Assembly (NCBI GenBank): GCA_022793065.1
Contig: JAAWCE010000038.1
Span: 20,872 to 84,871 of the forward strand
Source of the DNA: Lachnospiraceae bacterium
Lineage (GTDB): Bacteria > Bacillota > Clostridia > Lachnospirales > Lachnospiraceae
Direction: 5' to 3'
Length of the DNA: 64,000 bases
The notes beneath the pieces are model-generated. The model worked only from the letters and a program-made list of their open reading frames with translations, had not been told where the DNA came from and did no database searches. Position 1 is the first letter of the stretch; every line of letters starts with the position of its first letter. Shown one piece after another: positions 63,993 through 64,000 of the stretch. The position numbers were made by a program, and so were the translations under genes.

Positions 63993-64000
63993 ATGGCAAA
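63993..64000 (+). CDS. Start of a gene cut by the window end
   Basis: ATG at 63993 has AAAAGGAG at good spacing and an extended -10 promoter 40 bases upstream. Only MA and part of a lysine codon can be read, so no function can be given. Confidence 0.5.

Noticed and set aside
1..64000. tRNA, rRNA, insertion sequences, prophage and integrase genes
   Set aside because: None could be recognised on either strand. The only repeated non-coding elements are the two small structured families described.

Overview
The window looks like chromosomal DNA of a spore-forming gut Firmicute, most likely a Lachnospiraceae-type Clostridium. The evidence is the gene content: a Gram-positive S10/spc ribosomal operon with the zinc-type S14, a SpoIIID regulator behind a sigma-E-like promoter, BirA-type control of a bioW-type biotin operon, a split purine end-pathway (separate IMP cyclohydrolase and AICAR formyltransferase) behind a ZTP riboswitch, and a giant sortase-anchored pectinase. 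Most genes are on the + strand, with consensus vegetative promoters (TTGNNN-N17-TATANT) and AGGAGG-type ribosome sites.

Layout. 1-2020: end of trkA and trkH (K+ uptake). 2190-5418: a two-gene BcgI-like restriction-modification system (fused nuclease-methylase plus specificity subunit), then plsC. 6193-11842: biotin operon (ECF S-component, bioW, bioF, bioB, bioD, bioA) behind an overlapping BirA-like operator and promoter. 12225-16112: hybrid sensor kinase and a solute-binding lipoprotein. 16150-16472: spoIIID. 16720-20634: a VWA / MoxR-AAA+ / LRR triad. 20803-23960: galE, a PAQR/hemolysin III membrane protein, a small hypothetical protein and a small alarmone synthetase. 24243-35610: ribosomal operon rpsJ to secY with a structured leader and several structured spacers, ending in a strong terminator directly after secY. 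35631-38111: ZTP riboswitch, IMP cyclohydrolase, AICAR formyltransferase. 38161-46289: DHH phosphoesterase, glnS, DUF2225, MocR-type regulator, an acidic membrane-anchored protein, a TetR regulator and a DUF6062 protein. 46476-49201: MBOAT plus SGNH esterase, a cell-surface O-acylation pair. 49421-53731: nucleobase permease, M19 dipeptidase and a chemoreceptor. 54017-63676: a 3219-residue cell-wall-anchored rhamnogalacturonan enzyme (CE12-type esterase plus PL11-type lyase).

The least ordinary material is non-coding. Two dispersed, structured repeat families occur in spacers: family 1 at 36649-36920 and 50952-51057, family 2 at 49269-49349 and 63774-63861. In both, base changes between copies preserve pairing. 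Family 1 ends in the ribosome-binding site of the gene behind it. Within the ribosomal operon the rpsJ-rplC, rpsS-rplV and rpsH-rplF spacers hold unusual hairpins or a tandem duplication. A 63-base gap between the VWA and AAA+ genes holds two perfect inverted repeats.

All calls come from reading the sequence. No database or folding program was run, so family names rest on recognised motifs and gene order.
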